Below, in pieces: positions 8,497 through 18,426 of a stretch of DNA of 64,000 nt. The stretch spans positions 20,366 to 84,365 of the forward strand of contig VGTH01000024.1 in NCBI GenBank assembly GCA_016874755.1. The letters run 5' to 3'. A model generated the notes under the pieces. The model saw only the letters and a program-made list of their open reading frames with translations. It had not been told where the DNA came from and did no database searches. Source of the DNA: Deltaproteobacteria bacterium. Lineage in GTDB: Bacteria > Desulfobacterota > Binatia > UBA9968. Numbering within the stretch: position 1 is the first letter of the stretch; each line of letters opens with the position of its first letter. A program made the translations under genes and the position numbers.

Positions 8497-9912
8497 ATGC
8501 AAAGCAAAATGGCTAACGCACTGTTTGTGATCGGACTCCTGTCGGTGTGGCTGGGTTGCGTCGGCCGGGCCGGCGCTGCCGCCGCGGCTAGTGCCGTGGC
8601 GCTCGAAGGTCGGCCGCCTTCTTTTGCCGCAATCGCCAAAAGGACCACGCCGGTGGTCGTCAACATTTCAACGACCACGCAGAAGACCAATCGCAGCGGT
8701 AACGATCCATTAGAAGAATTTTTCAACCGTTTTTTCGGCGACACGCAGCCGCGGGAAAACAGTCAGCGCAGTTTGGGCTCGGGTATTTTGATTAGCAAGG
8801 ACGGTGAAGTGCTGACCAACTATCACGTGGTGCGCAGCGCTGACATGATCAAGGTCAAGCTTTCCGACGGCAGCGAATATGAGGCGCGCTTGATCGGCAA
8901 AGACGATCGCACCGATCTGGCGCTGATCAAGATTCGCAAACCTGGAATCGAACTGCCGGTGGCGCGGCTCGGCAGTTCCAATCAATTGGATGTCGGCGAT
9001 TGGGTGATGGCGATCGGCAACCCGTTCGGTTTGGAGCACACCGTGACCGCCGGCGTCGTCAGCGCCAAGGGGCGTGTCATTGGCGCCGGCCCCTACGACA
9101 ATTTCATTCAGACCGATGCCTCGATCAATCCGGGAAACAGCGGCGGACCGTTGATCAACGGCCTGGGCGAAGTGGTTGGCGTCAACAGCGCGATCTTTAG
9201 CCAGAGCGGCGGCAACATCGGCATCGGTTTCGCCATTCCCATTGATCTTGCCAAGAAGGTGGCCGATCAGTTGCGCAAGAACGGCAAAGTGGTGCGCGGT
9301 TGGCTCGGCATCCGCGTCAACGACGTCTCGCCGCAGCTAGCCCAGTCGCTTGGGCTTGGCCGCCCGGGCGGCGATATGGCGATGGTCACCGAAGTGGCCG
9401 ACAACAGCCCCGCCGCGGAAGCCGGAATTAAAACCGGCGATGTGATCGTCGAGTTCAACGGCAGGACCGTCCCCAAGAGCCATGACTTTCCCACGGTCAT
9501 CGCCGACACCGCGCCAGGCCAGCGAGTCACGCTAAAGATCATTCATGAAAAGAGAGAGCAGACGGTTACCGCCAAGATTGCCGAGCTGCCGGAAGAAAGC
9601 GACAGCCAAAGACTCGAAAGCCGCGATGCAGAGATCGGCGTGCGCGTGCAGCGCATTACTCCCGAAGCCGCGCGCCGGCTGGGACTGAGCTCGAGCAAAG
9701 GCGTGCTGGTCATGGAAGTGCAACCCGGCAGTCCCGCCGACCAAGTGGGGCTGGAGCCGGCCGATATCATCCGCGAAGTAAACCAACGGCCTGTCAACAA
9801 CGTCAGTGACTTCGATCGGGCCGTGCGCCAAGGGCGGCGCGGCGATCGTCTCCTGTTGCTTGTGCAGCGGGGGGATAACGCTGTATTCTTTGCTTTGAAA
9901 CGGAAAGGTTAG
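8497..9912 (+). CDS. Periplasmic serine protease, DegP/HtrA family
   Basis: A 471-residue envelope protease/chaperone. It has a signal sequence (ALFVIGLLSVWLGCVGRAGAAAA) and a trypsin-like domain with the triad readable as H110 (NYHVV), D140 (DRTDLAL) and S215 (NPGNSGGPL). Two PDZ domains follow (about residues 265-355 and 375-465). The flexible LA-loop segment EEFFNRFFGDTQP is present. The ATG at 8497 is chosen; ATG 8509 is an alternative, and a much longer in-frame extension upstream overlaps mgtE and is not credible. tatA follows after 8 bases, so both may share a transcript. Confidence 0.94.
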   Translation: MQSKMANALFVIGLLSVWLGCVGRAGAAAAASAVALEGRPPSFAAIAKRTTPVVVNISTTTQKTNRSGNDPLEEFFNRFFGDTQPRENSQRSLGSGILISKDGEVLTNYHVVRSADMIKVKLSDGSEYEARLIGKDDRTDLALIKIRKPGIELPVARLGSSNQLDVGDWVMAIGNPFGLEHTVTAGVVSAKGRVIGAGPYDNFIQTDASINPGNSGGPLINGLGEVVGVNSAIFSQSGGNIGIGFAIPIDLAKKVADQLRKNGKVVRGWLGIRVNDVSPQLAQSLGLGRPGGDMAMVTEVADNSPAAEAGIKTGDVIVEFNGRTVPKSHDFPTVIADTAPGQRVTLKIIHEKREQTVTAKIAELPEESDSQRLESRDAEIGVRVQRITPEAARRLGLSSSKGVLVMEVQPGSPADQVGLEPADIIREVNQRPVNNVSDFDRAVRQGRRGDRLLLLVQRGDNAVFFALKRKG

Positions 9913-9920
9913 GAGGCTTT

Positions 9921-10115
9921 ATGTTTGGATTGGGTGTGCCGGAGCTGTTGGTGATCTTGGGGATCGCCCTGGTAATCTTTGGCCCCAGCAAGCTGCCGCA
10001 GATCGGTAGCGGCCTGGGTAAAGCGATCCGCGATTTCAAGAAGGGCGTGAGTGGCGACGAAGAAGAAACCGGGAAAGACGGTAAGAAAGAAAGCGCTAAA
10101 GATCTGCCGCGCTAA
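9921..10115 (+). CDS. tatA: Sec-independent protein translocase subunit TatA/TatE
   Basis: A 64-residue protein with a single N-terminal membrane helix (VPELLVILGIALVIFG), then the conserved FGPSKLPQIGSGLGKAIRDFKKG hinge and amphipathic helix, and a charged tail. This is the standard TatA layout. A clear GGAGG ribosome site precedes the ATG. No tatB or tatC is nearby, which is common. A hairpin followed by a T-rich run 30 bases downstream probably ends the htrA-tatA transcript. Confidence 0.95.
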   Translation: MFGLGVPELLVILGIALVIFGPSKLPQIGSGLGKAIRDFKKGVSGDEEETGKDGKKESAKDLPR

Positions 10116-10145
10116 TCTCGCTGACCAGGTAACTCATTCATTCCG

Positions 10146-10177
10146 GTTCGCCGGTTCGCGGCGAACTCTTTTCTTTA
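10146..10177 (+). terminator. Rho-independent terminator after tatA
   Basis: A perfect 7-bp stem (GTTCGCC pairing with GGCGAAC) encloses a 7-base loop at 10146-10166 and is followed by TCTTTTCTTT. It lies 30 bases after the tatA stop. Confidence 0.75.
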
Positions 10178-10252
10178 TCAGTAGGCTGCTGAAAAACTCC
10201 TCAAACCGCTTCGACTAACGGCAAAGGGTATCGGTATCAGAGCGGTGCGGAA

Positions 10253-10906
10253 TCAGGCCCGCTCGCGCACGGCGCGAAAGCCGTTGCGGTCGTTGCGGCC
10301 GAGCACAACGGTGTAGAGAGAGGTCTTCGACAGCTTGTAGGCCTTGTCGACTTTAAGGTGGGCGGTTTCGATAAATGGCTTGAGCTTTAAATCGGTGCGC
10401 CAGCCGAGCCAGCGCGTCAGCGGATCCAACGCTTGGGTGAGCGAGCCGACGAGGGGAAACTCGCTGGTGAAGTGGTTGACGATGACGATGCGCCCGCCCG
10501 GCTTACACACTCGCTTGGCTTCGGCGACCATGCGCACTGGGTCCGGCACGACGGTAACGACATGAAATGCCATGACGTAATCGAAAGTGTTATCCGGGAA
10601 GTCCAGTTCCAACGCGTTCATGACCCGGACATTGATATGCCGCCACTCGTTCTCGACGATTTTTTGCTTGGCACGGGCCAACATGTCCGGCGCCAGATCG
10701 ATGCCGGTAATTTCACAATGGCTTGGATATGCGGGAAAAGAAGTGCCGGTGCCGGCGCCAACTTCGAGCACTTTCGCGCCGGCGGGGATGTCAATGTCCT
10801 CAATCACGCGCTGCAGGCGTGAGTAAAAGATTTTGCCGAAAACCTTGTCGTAGAGTGGGGCAAGTTCTGCGTAGAGCTTGCTTTCGTGTGCTTCAATCTC
10901 AGCCAT
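10253..10906 (-). CDS. Class I SAM methyltransferase, PmtA/UbiE-like
   Basis: A 217-residue soluble methyltransferase. The SAM-binding motif I is VLEVGAGTGTSFPAY, motif II is ITGIDLAPDMLARAKQKI, and a post-motif PDNTFDYVMAFHVVTVVPDP follows. The N-terminal YDKVFGKIFYSRLQR and the C-terminal pattern resemble bacterial phospholipid N-methyltransferases of the Rhodobacter PmtA type, though a UbiE-like quinone role cannot be excluded. ATG 10906 is chosen; an in-frame GTG at 10915 is possible. It follows the HTH gene at 10935-11129 by fewer than 30 bases, so both are probably transcribed together from the promoter at 11183-11211. Confidence 0.8.
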   Translation of the reverse strand: MAEIEAHESKLYAELAPLYDKVFGKIFYSRLQRVIEDIDIPAGAKVLEVGAGTGTSFPAYPSHCEITGIDLAPDMLARAKQKIVENEWRHINVRVMNALELDFPDNTFDYVMAFHVVTVVPDPVRMVAEAKRVCKPGGRIVIVNHFTSEFPLVGSLTQALDPLTRWLGWRTDLKLKPFIETAHLKVDKAYKLSKTSLYTVVLGRNDRNGFRAVRERA

Positions 10907-10934
10907 CAACCTCACCCAAGCTCAACAAGCTCGT

Positions 10935-11129
10935 CTACGCATCGCGAATATCTTTGTTCTGTTTCTTGTAGAAGACGGAGATGTCGCGTTTGCGAAATCG
11001 CCACTGCTTGCCCTTCTTGAAGGCGGGCAGAATGTTCTTCCGAGCGAATTCATTGACTGTGTCGGGGCTCAAGTCGAGAATCATCGCGACTTGTCGGCTG
11101 TTTAACAGCTCCTCGTCTCTTTTTAACAT
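10935..11129 (-). CDS. Small excisionase/MerR-type helix-turn-helix DNA-binding protein
   Basis: A 64-residue protein that is essentially one winged-helix domain of the excisionase (DNA-binding 'xis/hol') type: LLNSRQVAMILDLSPDTVNEF forms the turn-helix pair, and FKKGKQWRFRKRDISVFYK is the wing with the W-R-F contact motif. The ATG at 11129 is preceded by GAGGGGG at good spacing. It is first in a probable operon with the methyltransferase and has a near-consensus promoter. It could act as a small transcription factor; no integrase is nearby, so excision is unlikely. Confidence 0.82.
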   Translation of the reverse strand: MLKRDEELLNSRQVAMILDLSPDTVNEFARKNILPAFKKGKQWRFRKRDISVFYKKQNKDIRDA

Positions 11130-11182
11130 GCATCCCCCTCGGAAGATATCATCCAGCGGTCGCTTAGGCAAAAAGTTTTTTT

Positions 11183-11211
11183 TATCTAACAAGTTCGATT
11201 TGGGGTGTCAA
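11183..11211 (-). promoter_or_regulatory. Sigma-70-type promoter for the HTH-methyltransferase pair
   Basis: On the minus strand TTGACA (11206-11211) and TAGATA (11183-11188) are separated by exactly 17 bases, about 55 bases upstream of the HTH start. This is one of the best promoter matches in the window. Confidence 0.7.
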
Positions 11212-11359
11212 GACAAATTGCGCGCTCAATCGGCCTCGACGGCGCCACTCAGTTTGAGGATTGCTCGACTGCCCAATTCACTTTAGTTGCACCACCGGGC
11301 CACTTCCTTTAGCATACCCGCAAAAGAGTCGTGCATCAGCAGCTCTTTTTCTGAGATCC

Positions 11360-14300
11360 ATGAAACGCGCCGGCAAGATTCTCGCTTTCCTCTGCTTCGG
11401 CGGCTTCCTGCTACTAGGGGCCGGAGTGCTGGCGTTTTATCATCTGATCCAGTCCGGCGATTTTCGCGCTTTTTTGGTGCACGAAATCGAGCAGCAGACC
11501 CAATTCAAAGTTCAACTCGGCGACGGCAGTTTGGAAGTTGGCCGCATCATTGGCGTTGGCTTTCGCAACGTTGCTTTTGCCGAGCCCGAGGGCGGAAGCA
11601 ACGCGCTGACGGCGCAGCATGTTACGGCGCGGGTGGCGCTCTTGCCGTTGCTGCGGCGCCGTTTCATTGTCAACGAGGTCCGCCTGAGCGCTCCGGTTGT
11701 GCGCCTGGTGCGCGACCGGGACGGCAAATTTCCTTTGTTGGACCGCTTGGCCAATTTGCCCTTTCTGCAACAAGATCATGGGCAATTTAGCGTTGACCTG
11801 CGCGCCATTCGGATCAGCGCTGGGGCGGTCGACTTCGAGGACCACTATCTCGAAAAAGATCCGGTCCAGACCCAGCTGCGTCACCTCGACCTCGATCTTA
11901 AGCGATTGCGCGGCCAAGCGCTGCGCGAATTTCTCCAAAAGCTCGTGCGCCAGCAGATCGATTCGGATCAAGGGGTGCTCGAGTTCGATTTGAAAACTGC
12001 CGTTGAGCGCGAGCGCCAACGGGCCAGAGTGCAGGCCGCTGGCACGATGATGTTTCCCAGTGAGAAACTGGAATTCGCGAAGATGCGATTGAAGGCGACG
12101 GCACAGGTAAACGACGCGCCGGCGGCGCTGATCCAAGCGCTTTCCAGCGGTCGCATCGCCGCCAAATCGCTCAACGGCAACTTCGATGCACAGCTGGTCG
12201 TGGAGGGTCAAGTGCAGCAAAAGCTGCAGTTGAAGGGCGATATCAAATTCGCCGGCCTTGCCGTCGAGGCGCCGGCGCTGTTTTCGGCGCCGCTAAACCC
12301 GGGCAAGGGCGAGTTAACCGTGCAGCTAGACTGGCAGCCGCCGCACTTGCTGGACGTGGCGCGCTTCGATCTCAACACTAGCGATCTCAAGCTCAACGCC
12401 CGCGGCGTGTTGCGAAAGATGCCCAACCAGCAGGCGCAAATTCAATTGAGCGCACTGGCGCCGTCCCTATCCGTGGCGGTTTTCAAAAAATATCTGCCGG
12501 CAAAAGGGCTTGCCTCGCCGCAGCTCGATCAACTCATGACGTCGCTCCAAGAAGGCGAGATCGAGATCAAGCGCTTGGGCTTGGCGGCCAATCTCGGCGA
12601 GCTAAAGCAGCTTAGTTTCGACGGCCTGCGCGACCGGCTCAGCCTCGAAGTGGAGCTGCGCAAATTTGCCGGCCGGTTCGGCGCCAATTCTTTGCCCATG
12701 CGGGGTGTGCAGGGGAACGTGACCTTTGACAAGGGGCTGTTTTCGCTAAAGAACCTTCGCGGCAGCTATGGCCAGACTCGCCTTGATGATCTCGATGGCA
12801 CCTACCGGGTTTTAGCCCAGGGGCAGAGTCATCTCGATGTGCGCAGCCAGGGAGAATTGGACCTGGCCGAGCTGCGCGAGCAGTTGAAGCAAGACGGCGC
12901 GCCGGTACAGCTCGCCAAACTCAGCCAGCAGCTGCGCGAGGCTGCCGGCCGCGCCAAGTTCGAGATCGCCCTGCAGCGCACCACGCCGGCGCCTCCGGTG
13001 GCAGAGGGAAAACTCATTCTCGATGGTGCGCGTCTGCATTTCGATCGCTATGCGTTGGCGGATGTCAAAGGCGAGCTGGTTTTCACGCCGCAAGAAATCC
13101 GCGCTGAGAAAGCGCGGGCGGTGCTCAACGGTTCGCCGGCGCAGATTCGCTTTAGCGCGCGCAATTACGCCGCGGAGAACGGCGTGTTCGACCTGCGCGT
13201 CGACTCGAACGAAATGAAGGCCGGCGTCGTCACCACACTCTTTCAACCGAAAGCCAGCTTGTCCGACCCCGGCATGGTGCGCGGCTGGGTGCGCTACCAG
13301 GGACCGTTGGCCAATCGTGAAGGGCGCAAGTTCACCGGCAATCTGGAGCTCGCCGGCGTGCAGCTCCACTTGCAGCCATTGCTGCAGCCGCTGCGTGAGT
13401 TGAACGGCACCATCAAGTTCGACGACGGCGGCATCGATTTTCAGAACATTCAGGGCTTGCTCGTGGGCGCGCCTGCCAGCGTCAATGGGCGCTGGCGCTT
13501 TGGCCAAAAAACGCCGCTGTTTTTCGACTTCGCCTCGGCCAATCTCGATCTGCAATATTTGATGACGCAGATCGACCATGAAGCCGCTGAGTTCTACGCC
13601 AATCTCGAGGCGGTGGGCAAGATTAGCCTGGCGCGCGGCCGCTACAAGTCGTTCGAGTTTACCGATCTCAAGACCGACGTCGTGATCGACCATAGGGTCT
13701 GGAAACTATCGCGGCTGGCGCTCAACGCCGGCGGCGGCACACTGCAGGGGACTGCGGTGATTCATGACAAGCCGGACGTGGTCGAGTTCAGCGTCGAACC
13801 GAAAATGCAGAGCGTGCCGGTGCGCAACCTGTTGTCCTGGTTCGAGGGCGGCCGAGCCGAGATGACCGGCCGCGTCAACATCGCCGGCCGGCTGGAATCG
13901 GTCGGTAAAGATGGCGCCGAACGGCTCAAGAACCTCTCCGGCGCGTTTCACTTGCGCGTCGAGGACGGCACTATTCGCCGCATGCGTGTCCTCGTGCAGA
14001 TTCTCAACCTGTTGGATCTGTCGCGCTGGTTTACGTTTCAGGTGCCGGACTTCGACAAGCGCGGCATCAACTTCCGCAGCATCACTGCCGACTTCAAAGT
14101 CAATCGCGGTGTGTACACGACGAACAATCTGATCGTTGACAGCGACGATTTGCGCATGACGGGGGCGGGCAAAATCGATTCGCCCAAAGATGAGATGGAA
14201 TTTACCATCGCCGTGCGGCCTTTTGCCGGCATCGATACCGGCTTAAATCAGATTCCGCTCATCGGTACCGGTATCGCCGCCATCAAAAATTCATTCTTGG

Positions 14301-14476
14301 TGGCGAATTTCAACATCAAAGGCTCCATGGACAATCCGACGATTACGCCGGCGCCGCTGAGCACGCTATCGGAATGGGTTCTGGGCATTTTGCGTATTCC
14401 TAAAAGCATGTTGACTCTGCCGGGCGGTGAGAAAAAGGATCCTGCCGAAGTGGCGCCTCGCGAGCCACCGCAATGA
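11360..14476 (+). CDS. AsmA-like envelope protein with DUF748/AsmA C-terminal region
   Basis: A 1038-residue protein anchored by one N-terminal helix (ILAFLCFGGFLLLGAGVLAFYHL) with a very long periplasmic part made of repeated beta strands. Opening elements FKVQLGDGSLEVGRIIGVGFRNVAF and VNEVRLSAPVVRLVRDRDGKF, and the closing MRVLVQILNLLDLSRWFTFQ ... AVRPFAGIDTGLNQIPLIGTG, are typical of AsmA/YhdP-type proteins. These bridge inner and outer membranes and are linked to phospholipid transport and outer-membrane homeostasis. The ATG at 11360 gives the classic short cytoplasmic lead MKRAGK. Its end overlaps the glutaredoxin-like gene by 4 bases. Confidence 0.85.
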   Translation: MKRAGKILAFLCFGGFLLLGAGVLAFYHLIQSGDFRAFLVHEIEQQTQFKVQLGDGSLEVGRIIGVGFRNVAFAEPEGGSNALTAQHVTARVALLPLLRRRFIVNEVRLSAPVVRLVRDRDGKFPLLDRLANLPFLQQDHGQFSVDLRAIRISAGAVDFEDHYLEKDPVQTQLRHLDLDLKRLRGQALREFLQKLVRQQIDSDQGVLEFDLKTAVERERQRARVQAAGTMMFPSEKLEFAKMRLKATAQVNDAPAALIQALSSGRIAAKSLNGNFDAQLVVEGQVQQKLQLKGDIKFAGLAVEAPALFSAPLNPGKGELTVQLDWQPPHLLDVARFDLNTSDLKLNARGVLRKMPNQQAQIQLSALAPSLSVAVFKKYLPAKGLASPQLDQLMTSLQEGEIEIKRLGLAANLGELKQLSFDGLRDRLSLEVELRKFAGRFGANSLPMRGVQGNVTFDKGLFSLKNLRGSYGQTRLDDLDGTYRVLAQGQSHLDVRSQGELDLAELREQLKQDGAPVQLAKLSQQLREAAGRAKFEIALQRTTPAPPVAEGKLILDGARLHFDRYALADVKGELVFTPQEIRAEKARAVLNGSPAQIRFSARNYAAENGVFDLRVDSNEMKAGVVTTLFQPKASLSDPGMVRGWVRYQGPLANREGRKFTGNLELAGVQLHLQPLLQPLRELNGTIKFDDGGIDFQNIQGLLVGAPASVNGRWRFGQKTPLFFDFASANLDLQYLMTQIDHEAAEFYANLEAVGKISLARGRYKSFEFTDLKTDVVIDHRVWKLSRLALNAGGGTLQGTAVIHDKPDVVEFSVEPKMQSVPVRNLLSWFEGGRAEMTGRVNIAGRLESVGKDGAERLKNLSGAFHLRVEDGTIRRMRVLVQILNLLDLSRWFTFQVPDFDKRGINFRSITADFKVNRGVYTTNNLIVDSDDLRMTGAGKIDSPKDEMEFTIAVRPFAGIDTGLNQIPLIGTGIAAIKNSFLVANFNIKGSMDNPTITPAPLSTLSEWVLGILRIPKSMLTLPGGEKKDPAEVAPREPPQ

Positions 14477-14742
14477 CGGTGCGGCTCACGCTGTACACGC
14501 GCCGGGATTGCTGTTTGTGCGATGAGATGAAGGCGGCGATCCGCGATGCTGCCGCGCACTGTGATTTCTCTCTGGATGAAATCGACGTCGACGGCTCCGA
14601 CGACCTGCGCGAGCGCTACGGCGACCAGGTGCCGGTGCTGTTGATCGATGGCTACAAGGCATTTAAGTATCGAGTGACGTCAAAGGCGCTAACCCGGCGT
14701 CTGCAGAAGCGTCCCTCATTGCTCAACCGGTTCTTGAGATGA
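14473..14742 (+). CDS. Glutaredoxin-like protein (DUF836 type)
   Basis: An 89-residue thioredoxin-fold protein. LTLYTRRDCCLCDEM carries the redox pair C13-x-x-C16, and VPVLLIDGYKAFKYRVT supplies the cis-proline loop. It starts within the AsmA stop codon (ATGA overlap), so translation is likely coupled. The partner protein is unknown; the lack of a signal peptide places it in the cytoplasm. Confidence 0.85.
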   Translation: MTVRLTLYTRRDCCLCDEMKAAIRDAAAHCDFSLDEIDVDGSDDLRERYGDQVPVLLIDGYKAFKYRVTSKALTRRLQKRPSLLNRFLR

Positions 14743-14876
14743 GTCCAAGCAAATCTAAGGATCAAAGACCATCAGGCGATATTGCCTCGTTTGCATGCTC
14801 TCCGCCGGATGAATTTCATGCTGGGATGACCGTCAAGAGTAATGCTTACCGAAAAAATATCTGCGGGAGTCTAGTC

Positions 14877-15239
14877 ATGCAACTCATCATCGGGAAAAAG
14901 GATTTCTTCCTGAGGGCGGCTTTGTTAGGTGCCTTGGCCGTTTCGTCATCGGTTCAGGCCGCTACCCCGGGGCGGCCAGCTGCCAAAGACGCCAACGTGA
15001 GTTGGTCGCTGGCGGGCCGAGAGGGCGAATGCACTTCCTTAGATGTGCTCAAGAAGAAATTCCCCGATCTCGGCGAAGTGAAGAGTCCCTACCAGATGGC
15101 CGACAAGCTGAAGGCCAAAGGTCTAAAAGCTGAGGTGAAAGAGCACTGGTTGGGCAAGCGCCCGTCGGTCGAAGTGCGCGTGCCGGACAAAGATGTTTAC
15201 GTGATGTTCGTAAAGACCGATTTGTGCGGCAGAAAGTAA
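14877..15239 (+). CDS. Secreted hypothetical protein
   Basis: A 120-residue protein not recognised as a known family. The ATG at 14877, with GGGAG about 9 bases upstream, gives a credible signal peptide (FLRAALLGALAVSSSVQA, cleavage before ATPG). The mature protein has two cysteines (GECTSLD and DLCGRK) that could form a disulfide, and a Lys-rich middle (MADKLKAKGLKAEVKEHW). An upstream in-frame ATG at 14739 overlaps the glutaredoxin gene, but it would hide the signal. A periplasmic location is inferred. Confidence 0.65.
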   Translation: MQLIIGKKDFFLRAALLGALAVSSSVQAATPGRPAAKDANVSWSLAGREGECTSLDVLKKKFPDLGEVKSPYQMADKLKAKGLKAEVKEHWLGKRPSVEVRVPDKDVYVMFVKTDLCGRK

Positions 15240-15271
15240 GTCTAGCCGCAAGGGATCTCGGAACCGGATTG

Positions 15272-15306
15272 TTTCACCGCCAAGAACGCAAAAAACGCAA
15301 AAAAGA
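15272..15306. repeat. Half copy (left arm) of the CACC(A/G)C-type intergenic palindrome
   Basis: TTTCACCGCCAAGAACGC with following AACGCAAAA units is the left arm of the dispersed repeat family described at 23123 and 54896. No matching right arm follows before the typA stop at 15325. Confidence 0.5.
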
Positions 15307-15324
15307 AATCGGCGCAGATTTCGG

Positions 15325-17157
<1,833 letters not shown>

Positions 17158-17263
17158 CCCTACTTTGTGCGGGAGGGGGGCGGGAATGTCAAGAAAGAGA
17201 ATTGTGAAAGGCAGAAAGCGGTAAGTGAAAACGGCCGACGCGAGGCGTGAGTTCAATTTGTCG

Positions 17264-17289
17264 GTTGGGTTAGCGCAGCGTAACCCAAC
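17264..17289. repeat. GTTGGGTTA...TAACCCAAC intergenic palindrome
   Basis: Nine-base arms GTTGGGTTA and TAACCCAAC surround GCGCAGCG between divergent typA and the HD-domain gene. This palindrome type recurs between genes in many environmental bacteria. Confidence 0.7.
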
Positions 17290-17330
17290 GACTCCGGTTG
17301 GTCTGAGCGATTTGGTGGTTCAAATTTTTG

Positions 17331-17359
17331 TTGCGCAGGTATTGGCGCGGGAGTAGAGT
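17331..17359 (+). promoter_or_regulatory. Possible promoter for the HD-domain gene
   Basis: TTGCGC (17331-17336) and TAGAGT (17354-17359) are separated by 17 bases, 32 bases upstream of the start codon at 17392. Confidence 0.4.
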
Positions 17360-17391
17360 CCGGACAAAAGCTAAAACGGGAGGGAAAAACC

Positions 17392-18144
17392 ATGGCCAAA
17401 ACTATGTCGTTGGACGAGCGGGCCGAGGCCCTTGAGCGCAAGATGAGCGATGATCTCGACAAGGTGCTGTCGAAATCAGCGCTGTTTAACATGGCGGACG
17501 GCAAGCTCGGCGCCGTCGGCGCTGACGAGACCGCTAGGCAGGGCAAGTATTTTCTTATGGGCGACGATCCACGGCTGCCGAAGATGCCAGCCAAGCCGAC
17601 GCTACTCGATTATTTCGACTACCGCGCCAAGGGCATCAATCATATGCTGCAAAGCGCGACCCACGCGCTCAAGGCCTCCATGCCGGAGAAAACGATTCTC
17701 GCCTGCTTGCTGCACGACATCGCCAACGCGATCTTCATCAAGAGCGACCACGGCTACTGGGGCGCGCAGTTGATCGAGCCCTACGTCGACGAAGAAGTGA
17801 GCTGGGCCGTGCGCGCACACCAGGCGTTGCGCTTCTTTGCCGACGATTCGGTCGGCTACGCCTATCCCGAAGCGTACGTCAGAAGTTTAGGGCGCGACTA
17901 CGAGCCCGACGACTACATCAAAGAAGCCTACCAGCGCGCCCGCAATCACAAATGGTACATGACCGCGCGGATGATCACCGTCCACGATATTTATTCGTTC
18001 GACCCCAACGCGGTGGTGAGCTGGGAACCCTTCGCTGACCTCGTCGGCCGGCACTTCAAGCAGCCAAAAGAAGGCTTGGGTTTCGACAACAGTCCGGTCG
18101 CGCACATGTGGCGCACGATTCGGCGGCCGACAAAATACCTGTGA
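17392..18144 (+). CDS. HD-domain metal-dependent hydrolase-like protein
   Basis: A 250-residue cytosolic protein with a probable HD fold. H108-D109 (CLLHDIANA), H120 and H143 (VRAHQALRF), with an upstream His at 84 or 91, could bind one or two metals. It resembles HD proteins of the phosphohydrolase/PhnZ-like oxygenase group more than nucleotide-signalling HD-GYP proteins, but the substrate is unknown. The ATG at 17392 has a strong GGGAGGG ribosome site. A VOC-family remnant follows 62 bases downstream, suggesting a former two-gene unit. Confidence 0.7.
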   Translation: MAKTMSLDERAEALERKMSDDLDKVLSKSALFNMADGKLGAVGADETARQGKYFLMGDDPRLPKMPAKPTLLDYFDYRAKGINHMLQSATHALKASMPEKTILACLLHDIANAIFIKSDHGYWGAQLIEPYVDEEVSWAVRAHQALRFFADDSVGYAYPEAYVRSLGRDYEPDDYIKEAYQRARNHKWYMTARMITVHDIYSFDPNAVVSWEPFADLVGRHFKQPKEGLGFDNSPVAHMWRTIRRPTKYL

Positions 18145-18206
18145 GGGGAGAGCATCAAACCTTGGAATATGATCCGAGCAAAAAGCCGTAGAGGAAGAGT
18201 CAAACC

Positions 18207-18320
18207 ATGACGCAGCGCCCACACTGTGCTTATTTGCATCACACCAGTTTGCCCTGGCGCGATCTCGAAGAGTCGAAGCGGTTCTACATCGAGGTTTTGG
18301 GCGGCGAGTTTTGCGGTTAA
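18207..18320 (+). pseudogene. Truncated VOC (glyoxalase-fold) gene, first ~37 codons only
   Basis: An ATG at 18207 with a GGAAG site encodes MTQRPHCAYLHH followed by LEESKRFYIEVLGGEF and then stops at 18318-18320. This is the first beta-alpha unit of a VOC-family protein (compare the intact VOC protein at 50739-51158: LEETFAFYRKLGL). The remaining ~90 residues are missing. Twenty-eight bases on lies a half copy of the intergenic palindrome, so the gene was probably cut by a deletion ending in the repeat. Confidence 0.7.
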
Positions 18321-18348
18321 ATCTCCGATCCGGTTGCCGCTAGGCCAC

Positions 18349-18380
18349 TCGGCGCCCTCTGCGCTGCTGTGGTGAATCTT
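18349..18380. repeat. Half copy (right arm) of the CACCGC-type intergenic palindrome
   Basis: GCGCCCTCTGCGCTGCTGTG and GGTGAATCTT match the right arm of the outer copy at 55024-55055. No left arm lies upstream; instead the truncated VOC gene ends there. Confidence 0.6.
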
Positions 18381-18426
18381 CCCTTTGTTGCGAACCCAGA
18401 CCCCCTGGGCTATCTTTAATGATTAC

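Noticed and set aside
10180..10240. AGGCTGCTGAAAAACTCC sequence as an insertion-sequence end
   Set aside because: Similar sequence occurs near some IS elements, but no transposase, second end or target duplication is present here.
10935..11129. HTH protein as a phage excisionase
   Set aside because: No integrase, attachment site or phage gene is near; it heads a metabolic gene instead.
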